DNA of 64,000 nucleotides, from positions 18,601 to 82,600 of the forward strand of contig QQVO01000046.1 of assembly GCA_003388505.1 (NCBI GenBank), given 5' to 3'. How positions within the stretch are numbered: position 1 is the stretch's first letter; each line of letters starts with the position of its first letter. Under the pieces are notes generated by a model that was not told the DNA's origin, did no database searches, and saw only the letters and a list, made by a program, of their open reading frames with translations. Below, one piece after another: positions 54,943 through 63,912 of the stretch. Source of the stretch: Planctomycetota bacterium. GTDB taxonomy: Bacteria; Planctomycetota; Planctomycetia; Planctomycetales; Planctomycetaceae. The translations under genes were made by a program, and so were the position numbers.

Positions 54943-56016
54943 TCAGGACCAGGGGACGGTGAGGGCTGCGGGGGCGGCTCTCTGTTCGAGGAGTGCGGCG
55001 TGGTCGCGGTGGAGGGGGATGCCACTGCGGCGGTATTCCTCTTCCCGTTCAGCCTCGAGTTCCCCCGGGAAACGGACGCGGTCGAAGCCTGCGGCGGGCG
55101 GCAGGGCGCGGATTTCGGCCATCGTGGCGTCGAGTTCGCGGTAGAAGCGCTCCTCGTCGCCGAATTGTTTGACGTCGAGCACGTAGAAGAAGTGTTCGGA
55201 CCGCTCGGCCAGCGGGCCGCCGGTCTTGTGCAGGGGCATCTTCCCGCCGATGAGTGGGCCGGCGAGGACCGATGAGAGAAACGCCAGCCCGAATCCGCGC
55301 GCTCCGGCGGAGGGCAGCATCGTTCTGGCGGCGGCGGCGTCCGTCGTCGGATGGCCCTCGGCGTCCAGGGCCATGCCGTCCGGGAGCGGTGTTCCATAGA
55401 GCTTGAAGCTCTCCACCTTGCCCCAGGAGGTCGCTCCGCACGCCATGTCGAGCACGAAGGGCGGCCCCTCGCGCGAGGGCACGGCCCACGCGAATGCGTT
55501 GTTAGCGACGGCCGGGCCGCGGCTGCCGTAGGCGGCGACCGTCGCGCCTCCGGTGCTGGTGGTGCAGTAGGCGATCAGACCTTCCCGAGCCGCCATGAGC
55601 GCGTAGACCGACGCAGCCCCATAGTGGCGACTGCCTTTGACGGCGACCGTTCCCGTTCCCACTTCGCGGGCCTTGGCAATCGCCATCTGCATGCCGCGCG
55701 TCGCGGCGACGTGGCCGATGCCGAGACCGCCATCAAGGACGGCAACGGCCGGCGTTTCCGATTCGGTGAGGACTTTAGCGCGTGGGTCGATGTCGCCGGC
55801 GTCGATCGCGTCCAGATAGCGCGGCAGGGCGCGCGTCCCGTGCGACTGGATGCCGCGGAGGTCGGCTTCGACGAGCCTGTCCGCAGCCGTTTCGGCGTCG
55901 AAGCGGAACAGCGTCTTGTCGACAAGCAGGTCGACGGCGAGCTGCTTGAGAGCGTCCGCGTCGACGCGGACTTCCTGCGATTCGTCGTGAGGAAAGTCGA
56001 GCGTTTGGTGTTGCAT
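54943..56016 (-). CDS. Malate/L-lactate dehydrogenase-family oxidoreductase
   Basis: The product is 357 aa. It belongs to the Ldh family (LDH_2/MDHG) of NAD(P)-dependent 2-hydroxyacid dehydrogenases, unrelated to the classic LDH. Features: DLRGIQSHGTRALPRYLDAI, VAVLDGGLGIGHVAA, GTGTVAVKGSRHYGAASVYA (catalytic His), AIAYCTTSTGG-like LIAYCTTSTGG and FVLDMACGATSWGKVE. The C-terminal HKTGGPLAERSEHFFYVLDV fits as well. It acts on malate, lactate, ureidoglycolate or another 2-hydroxy acid. It is 150 bp downstream of the amine-oxidase gene on the same strand. Confidence 0.88.
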   Translation of the reverse strand: MQHQTLDFPHDESQEVRVDADALKQLAVDLLVDKTLFRFDAETAADRLVEADLRGIQSHGTRALPRYLDAIDAGDIDPRAKVLTESETPAVAVLDGGLGIGHVAATRGMQMAIAKAREVGTGTVAVKGSRHYGAASVYALMAAREGLIAYCTTSTGGATVAAYGSRGPAVANNAFAWAVPSREGPPFVLDMACGATSWGKVESFKLYGTPLPDGMALDAEGHPTTDAAAARTMLPSAGARGFGLAFLSSVLAGPLIGGKMPLHKTGGPLAERSEHFFYVLDVKQFGDEERFYRELDATMAEIRALPPAAGFDRVRFPGELEAEREEEYRRSGIPLHRDHAALLEQRAAPAALTVPWS

Positions 56017-56166
56017 GGGACGTGCGGCCCGTAGGGAGCGATCCTTCTGCCACTGAGTGCAGATTAAACACAGAAGGAAACGAAGGAAATACTGGAGGGG
56101 GCTGGTTCAAGTTGTTCCGCATTGGCAACCAGCCGCACGACTCGATGGGCTTGACTGCCGGCAGAA

Positions 56167-57300
56167 TTACACAGCAAACCGCGCGAGGCTTAGAAAGTTG
56201 ATCGGGAGGTCGGAGCGGCCTTCGAGGCTGAGGTGGGTGAGTGCTTCAGCGAGGGTGGGGGCGAACTTGAAGCCGTGGCCCGACAATCCGGCTGCGAGGG
56301 TCACGCTCGGAAATCGCGGATGGCGGTCGATGATGAAGTTGTGGTCGGGCGACATCGTGTACATGCAGACGGTGTGCCGCGCGGGCGCCGGGTCGACGCC
56401 CGCCAGCCTCGGCACGAGTGCGTTCGCAACCGGTTCGACGTCGGACTGGTGCAGTTGCCGGTCGATCTGGTCGGGGTCGGTGGTTTCTTCGCCGCCGGTG
56501 TGCAGGGCGAGTTTTACGGTGGCTCCGTCCAGGCAGGGGAAGCCGTAGAAGACTCCGCCTGCTCGCTCGAACATGTAAGTCGGCCCGCTCGCGAAGGCGT
56601 CGCGGGCGCTCTCGTCAACGGGATGCCAGAGCAGCACCTTGCGGCGAACGGTGAACGGCACGCCGAGATCGCTCAGCAGACGCGTCGCCCACGCCCCGGC
56701 GGTGACGATCAGGCGGCCGGCGCTGTAGTCTCCGCGATCGGTGTTTACGCGAACGCCTGCCTCGGAGGCCGACCAGTTGAGAACGGTCTCTCCGAACTTC
56801 TGCTCAGCTCCATGGGCCGCGGCGGCCTCCAGGTTGGCCTCGACGCAGTCTTCGACGCGGAGGAATCCTGCGTCCTGTTCGTAGATGGTCGCCTCGTCGC
56901 CCTCGAACCGGAGATGAGGGAATCGCTCCCGAGTTTCCCCGCGCGGGATCTCGACGATGTCGAGCTGATGCTGCGCTGCGGCGCGAAGCGAACCGTCGAT
57001 TGTGTCTCCGTCGCGCGGTCCGGTGAGCAGCAGGCCGGTGCGCGTCAGCAGTTCTCGCCCGGTCTCCGATTCCAGTTCCCGCCACTGCCGGAAGGCGCGG
57101 TCCACGAGCGGGACGTAGTCGGGATGTTCGGGATAGGCGCGGCGGATGACGCGTGTCTCGCCGTGCGAACTGCCGTACTCGTGCGGAGGACTGAACCGGT
57201 CGATGCCCAGCACTCGCACGCCGCGTCGAGCCAAAGCTGCCAGCGTCGCGCTGCCGATGCCGCCGAGACCGAGAACGATGCAGTCGAAGGTGGCCGGCAT
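56167..57300 (-). CDS. FAD-dependent sarcosine oxidase/N-methyltryptophan oxidase-like
   Basis: The product is 377 aa. The FAD-binding dinucleotide motif is at the start (FDCIVLGLGGIGSATLAALARRG), followed by GIDRFSPPHEYGSSHGETRVIRRAYPEHPDY, characteristic of the SolA/monomeric sarcosine-oxidase group. A Cys in HTVCMYTMSPDHNFIIDRHP corresponds to the covalent FAD Cys of the family. The C-terminus SGHGFKFAPTLAEALTHLSLEG fits. Such enzymes demethylate N-methyl amino acids, giving formaldehyde and hydrogen peroxide. It could feed formaldehyde to the Fae pathway 54 kb away, but only by inference. Confidence 0.88.
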   Translation of the reverse strand: MPATFDCIVLGLGGIGSATLAALARRGVRVLGIDRFSPPHEYGSSHGETRVIRRAYPEHPDYVPLVDRAFRQWRELESETGRELLTRTGLLLTGPRDGDTIDGSLRAAAQHQLDIVEIPRGETRERFPHLRFEGDEATIYEQDAGFLRVEDCVEANLEAAAAHGAEQKFGETVLNWSASEAGVRVNTDRGDYSAGRLIVTAGAWATRLLSDLGVPFTVRRKVLLWHPVDESARDAFASGPTYMFERAGGVFYGFPCLDGATVKLALHTGGEETTDPDQIDRQLHQSDVEPVANALVPRLAGVDPAPARHTVCMYTMSPDHNFIIDRHPRFPSVTLAAGLSGHGFKFAPTLAEALTHLSLEGRSDLPINFLSLARFAV

Positions 57301-57321
57301 GGAGGTTTCGTCAGTGAGAGT

Positions 57322-58617
57322 TCATTCGGCGGCCAGGTTGACCCGCACGAGTACCTTATCGTTGCGGGCGAAGACGCTCTGCATCGCGAAGGCGGGATGG
57401 GACCAGATGGTCATCCGCCTGCGGACGGGTCTGGTCGGCTCGATCAACAGGGCGCGGCTGTCCTCGTCGTAGCCTTCGGGGGTCAGCCGCGCGATGATGA
57501 GTTCGCCCTGCTCGTTGTGGATAAAGACGCGGTCTTCGTGCGGAATGAGGAAGGCGTTCCACCAGCGGTCTTCGCCGGTGGCCTCGAAAGTTTCCCAGAC
57601 GCGTCTGCCGGTGTCGGCGTCGAGGCAGCGGAGTTGGCCGTAACTGCCGACGCCGTAAATGTGCGTATCGGTGAGGATGGGGGTGCCCATCAGCGCGTGC
57701 AGGCCGTCGGTGCGGATTTCGCTGTCGCTCTTCCCGCGCCAGACCTCCTCCGCTCCGCCGGATGAGACCTCCAGCATGAGCGAACCGTTGTAGAACGACG
57801 AGACGAGCAGGCGGTTGTTGTGTTTGCGGGGCGTGGCAATCGTCAGGCCGGCCTGAACCGGGAAGCGATGGTCCCAGAGTGAAGCTCCCGACCGGGGATC
57901 GAGCGCGGAGACGGCCTGGGGATGCCAGATAATGAGTTGCCGCTGCCCGTCGAAGTCGTAGATCATGGGCGGACAGTAACCGACGCCGGGGTCGTCGAGC
58001 GCCCGCCAGAGTTCTTTGCCGGTGCGGCGGTCAAAGCTGACGACGAGTGCGTCCGGCCCGCCGACGAGGGCGATCAGTTGGTCTCCGTCGACGAGCGGAG
58101 CGGCGGCCGTCCCCCAGGTCGGCAGCCGCGTCCCGAAGTCGTCGGGGAAGAACCTGCTCCAGACGATCTCGCCGGTCTCGGCGTCGAGACAGAAGAGGTG
58201 GCCGACCGCGCCGAGCGTGTAGACCAGACGGTCGTGACAGAGCGGCGTCGCGCGCGGCCCGGCCGGGTAGCTGACGGAATAGAGGCATTCGTACTCGTGC
58301 TTCCACAGGAGATCGCCCGATTCCGCGTCAAGGCAGAGGACGCGTTCGACTCCGTCATTCCCTTCGCCGTGGATGCGGTCGGTGAGGTAGACCTTTCCGT
58401 CGGCGACGGCAGGGCCGGCGTAACCCTCGCCGACCTTTGCGGTCCACACGCGCGGCAATCGCCCGGCAGGGAGCGACTGGACGATGCCGGATTCCCGCCA
58501 CACGAGATCGCGCTGCGGTCCGCCCCATTGCGGCCAATCATCGGCCTGCAAACGATTCCCTGCGAGAGCCGCCGCGAGGAACAGATTCCAGAAGGCAACT
58601 AACCGAATCGATCTCAT
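57322..58617 (-). CDS. Secreted PQQ-like beta-propeller protein
   Basis: The product is 431 aa from the ATG at 58617. A signal peptide (VAFWNLFLAAALAGNRLQADDW) precedes a PQQ-like propeller with repeats such as VLCLDAESGDLLWKHEYEC, LFCLDAETGEIVWSRFF, LDPRSGASLWDHRF and LRCLDADTGRRVWETF. The DWPQWGGPQRDLVW start is common to planctomycete propeller proteins. It is paralogous in fold to the 18936-20654 protein but without the membrane-spanning part. It ends 21 bp before the amine-oxidase gene, so the two may be one operon. Confidence 0.85.
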   Translation of the reverse strand: MRSIRLVAFWNLFLAAALAGNRLQADDWPQWGGPQRDLVWRESGIVQSLPAGRLPRVWTAKVGEGYAGPAVADGKVYLTDRIHGEGNDGVERVLCLDAESGDLLWKHEYECLYSVSYPAGPRATPLCHDRLVYTLGAVGHLFCLDAETGEIVWSRFFPDDFGTRLPTWGTAAAPLVDGDQLIALVGGPDALVVSFDRRTGKELWRALDDPGVGYCPPMIYDFDGQRQLIIWHPQAVSALDPRSGASLWDHRFPVQAGLTIATPRKHNNRLLVSSFYNGSLMLEVSSGGAEEVWRGKSDSEIRTDGLHALMGTPILTDTHIYGVGSYGQLRCLDADTGRRVWETFEATGEDRWWNAFLIPHEDRVFIHNEQGELIIARLTPEGYDEDSRALLIEPTRPVRRRMTIWSHPAFAMQSVFARNDKVLVRVNLAAE

Positions 58618-58806
58618 CGGCACGATCTCCAGACAGTCGAGGTTGCTCAACGTGGTTGCTTCCGTTTGCCGTTTCAGGCATCGACAATGAAACCGAATCT
58701 TGGCATCATAAAGTCTGCAGCGTGGCGGTACAGGTCGTTGCGCTCGCGGCCCGAGAGAATTCACCGGTCCGACCGGTTCAAGGCATTGTCGAACGAGGTA
58801 TTTTCG

Positions 58807-61035
58807 ATGACGTTCCAACGGATCATCTCCAGCGTCTGCATCGTTTCGTTCGCCGGTTGCTGGCTGGCACCCAGGGCAGGATGGGCTCAATCTGAGGAAG
58901 AGATTGAAGCGGCGCGCGTGAAGGGAGTCGAGTACCTGAAGTCGCAACAGGGAACGGACGGGAGCTGGTTCTTTAACGGGCATGTGGTGGGAATCACGGC
59001 GCTCGCCGGAATGGCTCTGGTCGAGAACGGCATCCCGGTCACCGACCCTTCAGTGGAAAAGGCACATGCCTATGTGCGGAGAAACACCGAGGATCTGAAG
59101 GCGACCTATGACCTGGCGCTGGCGATCCTGTTTCTTTCCCGGGTGGGCGACCGGGACAACCGCGGTCCGATCCGGGACATGGCGGCCCGTCTGATCGCCG
59201 GGCAAAACCTGGAGGGGGGCTGGAGCTACAACTGTCCGCTGGTGAATGCCGCGGCGCTGAGCAACCGCGAGACGTTGCCCGACCCGCCGGAGGGGCCCGG
59301 CGACAACAGTTGCACACAGTTCGCCGTGCTGGGGCTGTGGACGGCGTCCCGCTGGGGCGTTGACATCGACGACACGATGCTCCGGGTCGGCGAACGATTT
59401 GTCGACGATCAACTGGAGGACGGGGGTTGGCCGTATCGCGTGAGCGACGACGGGGAGGAAGTCAGTTCCAGAAACTCGATGACGTTTGCCGGTCTGTTCT
59501 GTCTGACGGTCGCCCGCGCGACGGAAATCCGTCAGATGCAGGAAGAGACTCGAACGTCGTCACGGAGCGAGCGAACGGAACGCTCGTCGGGAACCGAATC
59601 GGAGACTCTGTTGGAGGATCCGGTGTTTGCGGCGGGCCTCGAGAGAGCGAGCGCGTTCGCGAAGGGGATCAACCAGAATCAGGCCCGGTACTTTCTGTGG
59701 TCGGTCGAGCGGCTGGGCGTCCTGCTGGAAATCAGCGAGTTCGGGGACGTCGACTGGTTTGAGCGCGGGGCGGATGCGCTGATTCAGTCTCAGAGAGACG
59801 ACGGGGCCTGGGTGCATCCCAACGACGATTGGGGCAACATCGCGGACACCGCGTTCGCCGTGCTGTTTCTGCGGAAGGCCAACCTGGGGAGCGACATCTC
59901 CCGCCTGCTGCGCGGCGAACCGGCGCGGAAGTTTTCGAACATGACGAAAGAAGACGAGCCGGAGTACCGCACGCTCCTGGACGCCATTGAAGAGGCGGAG
60001 GCGGGCGACGTCATCCGGGTCAACGGGAGCGGGCCGTTCGACATGCCGCACATCAACCTGGAGAAGGATCTGGTGATTGAAGCAGGGCCGGGTTACGCGC
60101 CGGTGTTCCGCTATGCGATCGGTTACGACAAGCGGGGGCGCCGGACCCGTCCGGAGGAAGATCCCGACGCGCGGTTCATGCTGCGGGTCAGCGGAGGGAC
60201 GCTGACCCTCGAGGGACTGGAACTGCAGATGGACCCGCCTTCGGTGCGGGGGGCGGTGACCTGGGCGGCGGTCGTACTGAACGGCGGGAACCTGCGGATG
60301 CTGAACTGTTCCGTGGCCGAGGACAACGAACGCGGGATGGCGTCGATCGTGATGACGGCGCCGGGAAGCTGCCTTGTCCGGAACAGCAAGTTCGTCGGCG
60401 GTCGCGCCGGGTTCGAGGTTCATACGAATGGAGAACAGGAGGTCCAACTGAACAACTGCGTGGTCTTCAGCCAGACCGGCTTCACCGTGCTGGACGGCGC
60501 GGAAAGCGAGTCTCCGCAACTGACGCTGAGGCTCAACCGCTGCGCTGTTCAGGCGCGAGACGTGTTTGCCTTCGCCCGGCGAACCACCCCGGTTGACATT
60601 GTGAGCACGGGCTGCGCGTACAAGGCCGACTGGCTGGGGGCCTCCATGCTGCCTGAACCGGATTCGACCGAAGGCCTGACGTGGGAAGGGAAGAACAATA
60701 TCTACGACGTGCGTCGCTGGGTGGGGGCGTCCGGCAGCGCCAATCCCGCCGTCAAGGACGAGACGACCTGGAGCGCTCTGTGGAACGGCAACGACGTGGA
60801 GGGCACGGCGCGGTTGATTCCGTTCCTCGGCAAACTCCGGCACGAGGCGTTCAACCACAGCGTGAGCGGCGAAGACTTTGAGTTTGACCCGAACTCGGCG
60901 CTGAACTCGTATCGTCGCGAATCCGGGATCAACGCGCTGATTATCGGGCCGGGCGAGGGATTCACGCGGTTCCGGGAGAGCTTTGATTACCGGGAGTGGG
61001 AGCAGCCGGCGGAAGAATCGGTGGCGACGAATTAA
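58807..61035 (+). CDS. Prenyltransferase-fold and right-handed beta-helix protein
   Basis: The product is 742 aa from the ATG at 58807, with GAGGT eight bases upstream. The frame runs further upstream but the signal peptide (RIISSVCIVSFAGCWLAPRAGWA) supports this start. Residues about 30-360 are alpha-toroid repeats of the squalene/oxidosqualene-cyclase type (GVEYLKSQQGTDGSWFFNG, ARLIAGQNLEGGWSYN, FVDDQLEDGGWPYRV, ADALIQSQRDDGAWVHP). The rest resembles a pectate-lyase-like parallel beta-helix (GTLTLEGLELQMD, GNLRMLNCSV, NSKFVGGRAGFEVHTNG). No catalytic DxDD motif was seen in the first part, so it is probably a structural or binding repeat protein. A terminator follows. Confidence 0.85.
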   Translation: MTFQRIISSVCIVSFAGCWLAPRAGWAQSEEEIEAARVKGVEYLKSQQGTDGSWFFNGHVVGITALAGMALVENGIPVTDPSVEKAHAYVRRNTEDLKATYDLALAILFLSRVGDRDNRGPIRDMAARLIAGQNLEGGWSYNCPLVNAAALSNRETLPDPPEGPGDNSCTQFAVLGLWTASRWGVDIDDTMLRVGERFVDDQLEDGGWPYRVSDDGEEVSSRNSMTFAGLFCLTVARATEIRQMQEETRTSSRSERTERSSGTESETLLEDPVFAAGLERASAFAKGINQNQARYFLWSVERLGVLLEISEFGDVDWFERGADALIQSQRDDGAWVHPNDDWGNIADTAFAVLFLRKANLGSDISRLLRGEPARKFSNMTKEDEPEYRTLLDAIEEAEAGDVIRVNGSGPFDMPHINLEKDLVIEAGPGYAPVFRYAIGYDKRGRRTRPEEDPDARFMLRVSGGTLTLEGLELQMDPPSVRGAVTWAAVVLNGGNLRMLNCSVAEDNERGMASIVMTAPGSCLVRNSKFVGGRAGFEVHTNGEQEVQLNNCVVFSQTGFTVLDGAESESPQLTLRLNRCAVQARDVFAFARRTTPVDIVSTGCAYKADWLGASMLPEPDSTEGLTWEGKNNIYDVRRWVGASGSANPAVKDETTWSALWNGNDVEGTARLIPFLGKLRHEAFNHSVSGEDFEFDPNSALNSYRRESGINALIIGPGEGFTRFRESFDYREWEQPAEESVATN

Positions 61036-61103
61036 GGAACCGGGAAGAAACGAATTCCCGAGTTCGGTTGGCCGGTGTTGGAACAAGCGTCAGCCACATA
61101 AAA

Positions 61104-61138
61104 CCCCGGTTTGCCCGCGCCAGGACACCGGGGCTTTT
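61104..61138 (+). terminator. Terminator of the beta-helix gene
   Basis: CCCCGGT (61104-61110) pairs with ACCGGGG (61127-61133), with a 16-nt loop, followed by CTTTTCC. It is 69 bp past the stop codon. Confidence 0.7.
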
Positions 61139-61197
61139 CCTTCACTTCGTTCAGTCCAGTCCCGGCCATGCAGCCGATTAGCATTCGAGTGCTCGAT

Positions 61198-61325
61198 TGG
61201 ACGACCACGAAGGCACAAAGAGCACGAAGAAGAATCAGAGAAGGGGGGATTCCGATGGCCGACAGGTTCGAGGACTGACCCGGACCGTTGGCTTGGTGTC
61301 CTTTGTGTCGTCGTGGTTCACCACC
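61198..61325. repeat. Inverted-repeat element with CACGAAGG ends
   Basis: GACCACGAAGGCACAAAGAG at the left end faces an inverted CTTTGTGTCGTCGTGG tract at the right end, about 100 bp apart. The ends are related to the tract at 18426-18462. It is short and has no gene, resembling a miniature inverted-repeat element. Confidence 0.55.
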
Positions 61326-61549
61326 ACTGGGCAGCCTATCCCGGACAATGAAGACTCCTCGAGTCGCCATTCGACGGGACTGCTCTACTAGAAAGGTTGC
61401 TGCCGCCGCATTCGCGGCTCCCGGTTTTGGGTCGCTTGTGTTCTGCGGGCTGACGCCCGCAGCTAAATGCTGGCGCGGCTCCGCCGCTCCGTTTCCATTC
61501 GCTTCCGGTTGGGTTGCGGCTGGTGCCCGCGCTGGGTTTCTTTCGGCCA

Positions 61550-62153
61550 TTTTCCGTGGCTTCCGTGAAGTTTCGCGGCGACGAGACGCATCCGGTCATC
61601 TTCCGGAATCTCGGGCTCGAGAACGGAATGCCGAAGTTTTCAGGAGGTCGCGCTGGCGGTCAATGATTTTCCGACCGCCGAAGATGTTCAGATGGAATCG
61701 GTGGGACCGTTTTTCGAGAAGATGGAACGCGAACACATGATCGTTTACACGGCGCCGGGGCCGAGCTGCGACTATGACCGCGACGGCCGGCTCGATCTGT
61801 TTCTGGCGAACTGGTGGGTCAATCAGCGTTCGCTGTTGCTGAAAAACGAGTCGCAGGCGGGGAACTGGTTGCAGGTGGCCGTCGAGGGAGGGGAAGGGGT
61901 CAATCGCAACGGCATCGGAGCCGTTGTGCGAGTCTATCCCGCGGGCCGGATCGGAGAGTCCGGGGCGCTGTGGTGCTCCCGCGAAATCGCGGTCGGTTAT
62001 GGGTATGCTTCGGGGCAGGAAGCGCTCGCTCATATCGGCCTCGCGGGTCTGGACGAGTGCAACGTCGAATTCATTCTTCCGCACGGCGGCGGCCGGGTGG
62101 AACAACGAGGCGTGAAGGCGAATCAGCGGATCACGATTTCGAAACTCAATTGA
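61550..62153 (+). pseudogene. Broken FG-GAP/ASPIC-UnbV protein gene
   Basis: The readable C-terminal part (from 61692) encodes CDYDRDGRLDLFLANWW (FG-GAP calcium loop), NWLQVAVEGGEGVNRNGIGAVVRVY, REIAVGYGYASGQEALAHIGL and FILPHGGGRVEQRGVKANQRITI: the ASPIC/UnbV module seen in CRTAC1-like proteins. Just upstream, codons for GDETHPVIFRNLGLENGMPKF are in another frame. Removing one T from the TTTT at 61637-61640 would join them (…MPKF-QEVALAVND…). The start of the gene, with its signal peptide and earlier repeats, is missing and replaced by repeat-like sequence. Confidence 0.75.
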
Positions 62154-62166
62154 CAGGGTCAGTCCC

Positions 62167-63474
62167 ATGAGATGTCCGCAACTTCTGCTGCTTGTCGTCG
62201 TGACCAGTGCAACGTCGGTCCCGGCTACTGAGCCGGCGCCTGAGAGATTGATCGACGCGACCGCGCATGTCGTCCCCAAGGAGACCGCGCCGGAGGGGGA
62301 AGGCTATTTCTCGATCATTGAGGGACACAACGAGCGGCTTTACATCGGCACACACGCCAACGCCGTCAATGCCTGGCTGGTGGAATTTGACCCGGCTGCC
62401 GAAGCGATGAAGATCGTCGTCGACGCGCATGAAGCGATCGGCATCGATTTGAAGGGCTTCGGCGCGCAGGCAAAGATCCATACGCGCAACAACACCGGCA
62501 AGCTCACCGGTCGCATCTACTTCGGAACCAAACAGGGTTATCCGGCGGAGGGGGAGACGCGAGAGGATTATCCGGGCGGCTATCCGATGGTTTACGATCC
62601 CGCCACCGGCGACACGCGCGTCTATCCGATCCCGGTTCCCCATCATGGGATCAACAGCATCACGCCGGATGAAGCGCGCGGCGTGGCTTACATCTCGACG
62701 TGCTCCGATCATCGGCCCGGCCCCGGTGAGAACGCCGTGTTCCTGATCCTCGATCTTGAGACCGGTGAGTACCGCGAGTTGATGGACACCGAACATTACT
62801 ACGGGTTTATCGTCGTCGATTACCTCGGTCGGGCTTACCATCCGATTCTGGGGGGCGACATCGCCCGCTACGATCCCGAGACCGATCGACTGGAGAGATT
62901 GAAGCAGACCATTGACGGAGAACCTCCGACGGACGCCACCCGGCTGGCGTTGACCGAACCGGGGCCGGACCCGATCAACTGGGATATTTCGCCGGACGGT
63001 AAGACGCTCTACGCGCAACCGATGAGCGGCAACGGGCTCTATGCCTACGACCTGACCGCTGAAGGAGACGTGCTGCCCGGACGATCGCTCGGAACGCTCG
63101 TTCCCGGGGCTGACAGCACGGACTGCCGCGCGATGTGCGCCGGACCCTCCGGCGCAGTGTGGTGTGCGGTGACGGAAGGGGTGGAGGGCGTCAACGTGTT
63201 GCATCTCGTGCGTTATCGACCGGGCGACGCGTCTCCCGTCGACCTCGGCGTTGTGAATGTGAGCAATCCGGACTTCACCGAGTTCACCGACGCGAATGGG
63301 GATGCGCTGCCGTTTCACAGCGGGTTCCTGAAGCTCGCGAGTGGTCACACAATCACGCGCTATGTCATTCTCGGCGTCTGCGAGGCGCGCAACGGCGATG
63401 TTCATATTCTCGCCATGCACCCGTACAGCGTGCTGACGGTTGAAGCCTCGGAGATCGAAGAGACCGGCTTGTGA
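62167..63474 (+). CDS. Secreted beta-propeller-like protein
   Basis: The product is 435 aa with a signal peptide (LLLLVVVTSATSVPA) and CAGGG eight bases before the ATG. It reads like a propeller with blade motifs: GYFSIIEGHNERLYIGTHANAVNAWLVEFDP, YDPATGDTRVYPIP, GRAYHPILGGDIARYDPETDR, WDISPDGKTLYAQP and AYDLTAEGDVLPG. The repeats resemble SMP-30/quinoprotein-like or NHL-type blades. No catalytic motif was recognised. It is 13 bp downstream of the UnbV remnant and may have been co-transcribed with it. Confidence 0.75.
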   Translation: MRCPQLLLLVVVTSATSVPATEPAPERLIDATAHVVPKETAPEGEGYFSIIEGHNERLYIGTHANAVNAWLVEFDPAAEAMKIVVDAHEAIGIDLKGFGAQAKIHTRNNTGKLTGRIYFGTKQGYPAEGETREDYPGGYPMVYDPATGDTRVYPIPVPHHGINSITPDEARGVAYISTCSDHRPGPGENAVFLILDLETGEYRELMDTEHYYGFIVVDYLGRAYHPILGGDIARYDPETDRLERLKQTIDGEPPTDATRLALTEPGPDPINWDISPDGKTLYAQPMSGNGLYAYDLTAEGDVLPGRSLGTLVPGADSTDCRAMCAGPSGAVWCAVTEGVEGVNVLHLVRYRPGDASPVDLGVVNVSNPDFTEFTDANGDALPFHSGFLKLASGHTITRYVILGVCEARNGDVHILAMHPYSVLTVEASEIEETGL

Positions 63475-63912
63475 GCGGTGGTCGTTCCGCGGAGGCTGAG
63501 GTTGTTGATTGTGTGACGAGCGGCGGATTGGGGGCCTGGTTCTTGTTTGGGCTTCGGGGGATGTTGTAAAGAGTTGAGCTGCGTTTTTGTGGGGGATCGG
63601 GGCAACTCTTTAACTCTTTGGTGAAAATGTGCGGCAGGAAGTGCAGGGGGTGGTGTTTGGGGAATGGCGAATGCATTCCTGACGAATGGTGATGAAATTC
63701 GGGAGCATTCTCTGTTAGACGGCGGGGGGGTGCGCGGAGGGGGGAGAGTTGTGCTTGTCGCGCTCGGGGGTGCGTGGACGGGGGTTTGGGGATGGGGGGG
63801 ACGGATGGCTTGTGAGCTGTGGTTCCGGAGTGGCGGGTGTGCCCAAACGGAAGTTTGGGCACAAAGGGATGAGGGGGGGTGAGGGGTGCGGCGATTGTTG
63901 GCGCGGGGGCGG
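63475..63912. other. G-rich intergenic stretch
   Basis: The plus strand is notably rich in G runs (63719-63800 and 63865-63910, several GGGG to GGGGGGG), and poor in C. A perfect 11-bp hairpin TGTGCCCAAAC/GTTTGGGCACA lies at 63838-63863. No gene is apparent. The sequence forms the 3' flank of the sulfatase gene on the other strand. Confidence 0.55.
63838..63863. repeat. GTGCCCAAAC palindrome
   Basis: A perfect inverted repeat of TGTGCCCAAAC with a 4-nt GGAA loop. There is no T-tract on either side, so it is not a typical terminator; it may be a dispersed palindromic repeat. Confidence 0.55.

Larger units (their letters stand above)
61036..61549. other. Intergenic stretch with repeats and terminator
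   Basis: The 510 bp contain the terminator (61104-61138), an inverted pair of CACGAAGG/CCTTTGTG-type tracts (61198-61230 and 61293-61323), and a TGCGGGCTGACGCCCGCA palindrome at 61444-61461. No intact gene. It looks like an assembly of dispersed repeats beside a broken gene. Confidence 0.5.
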
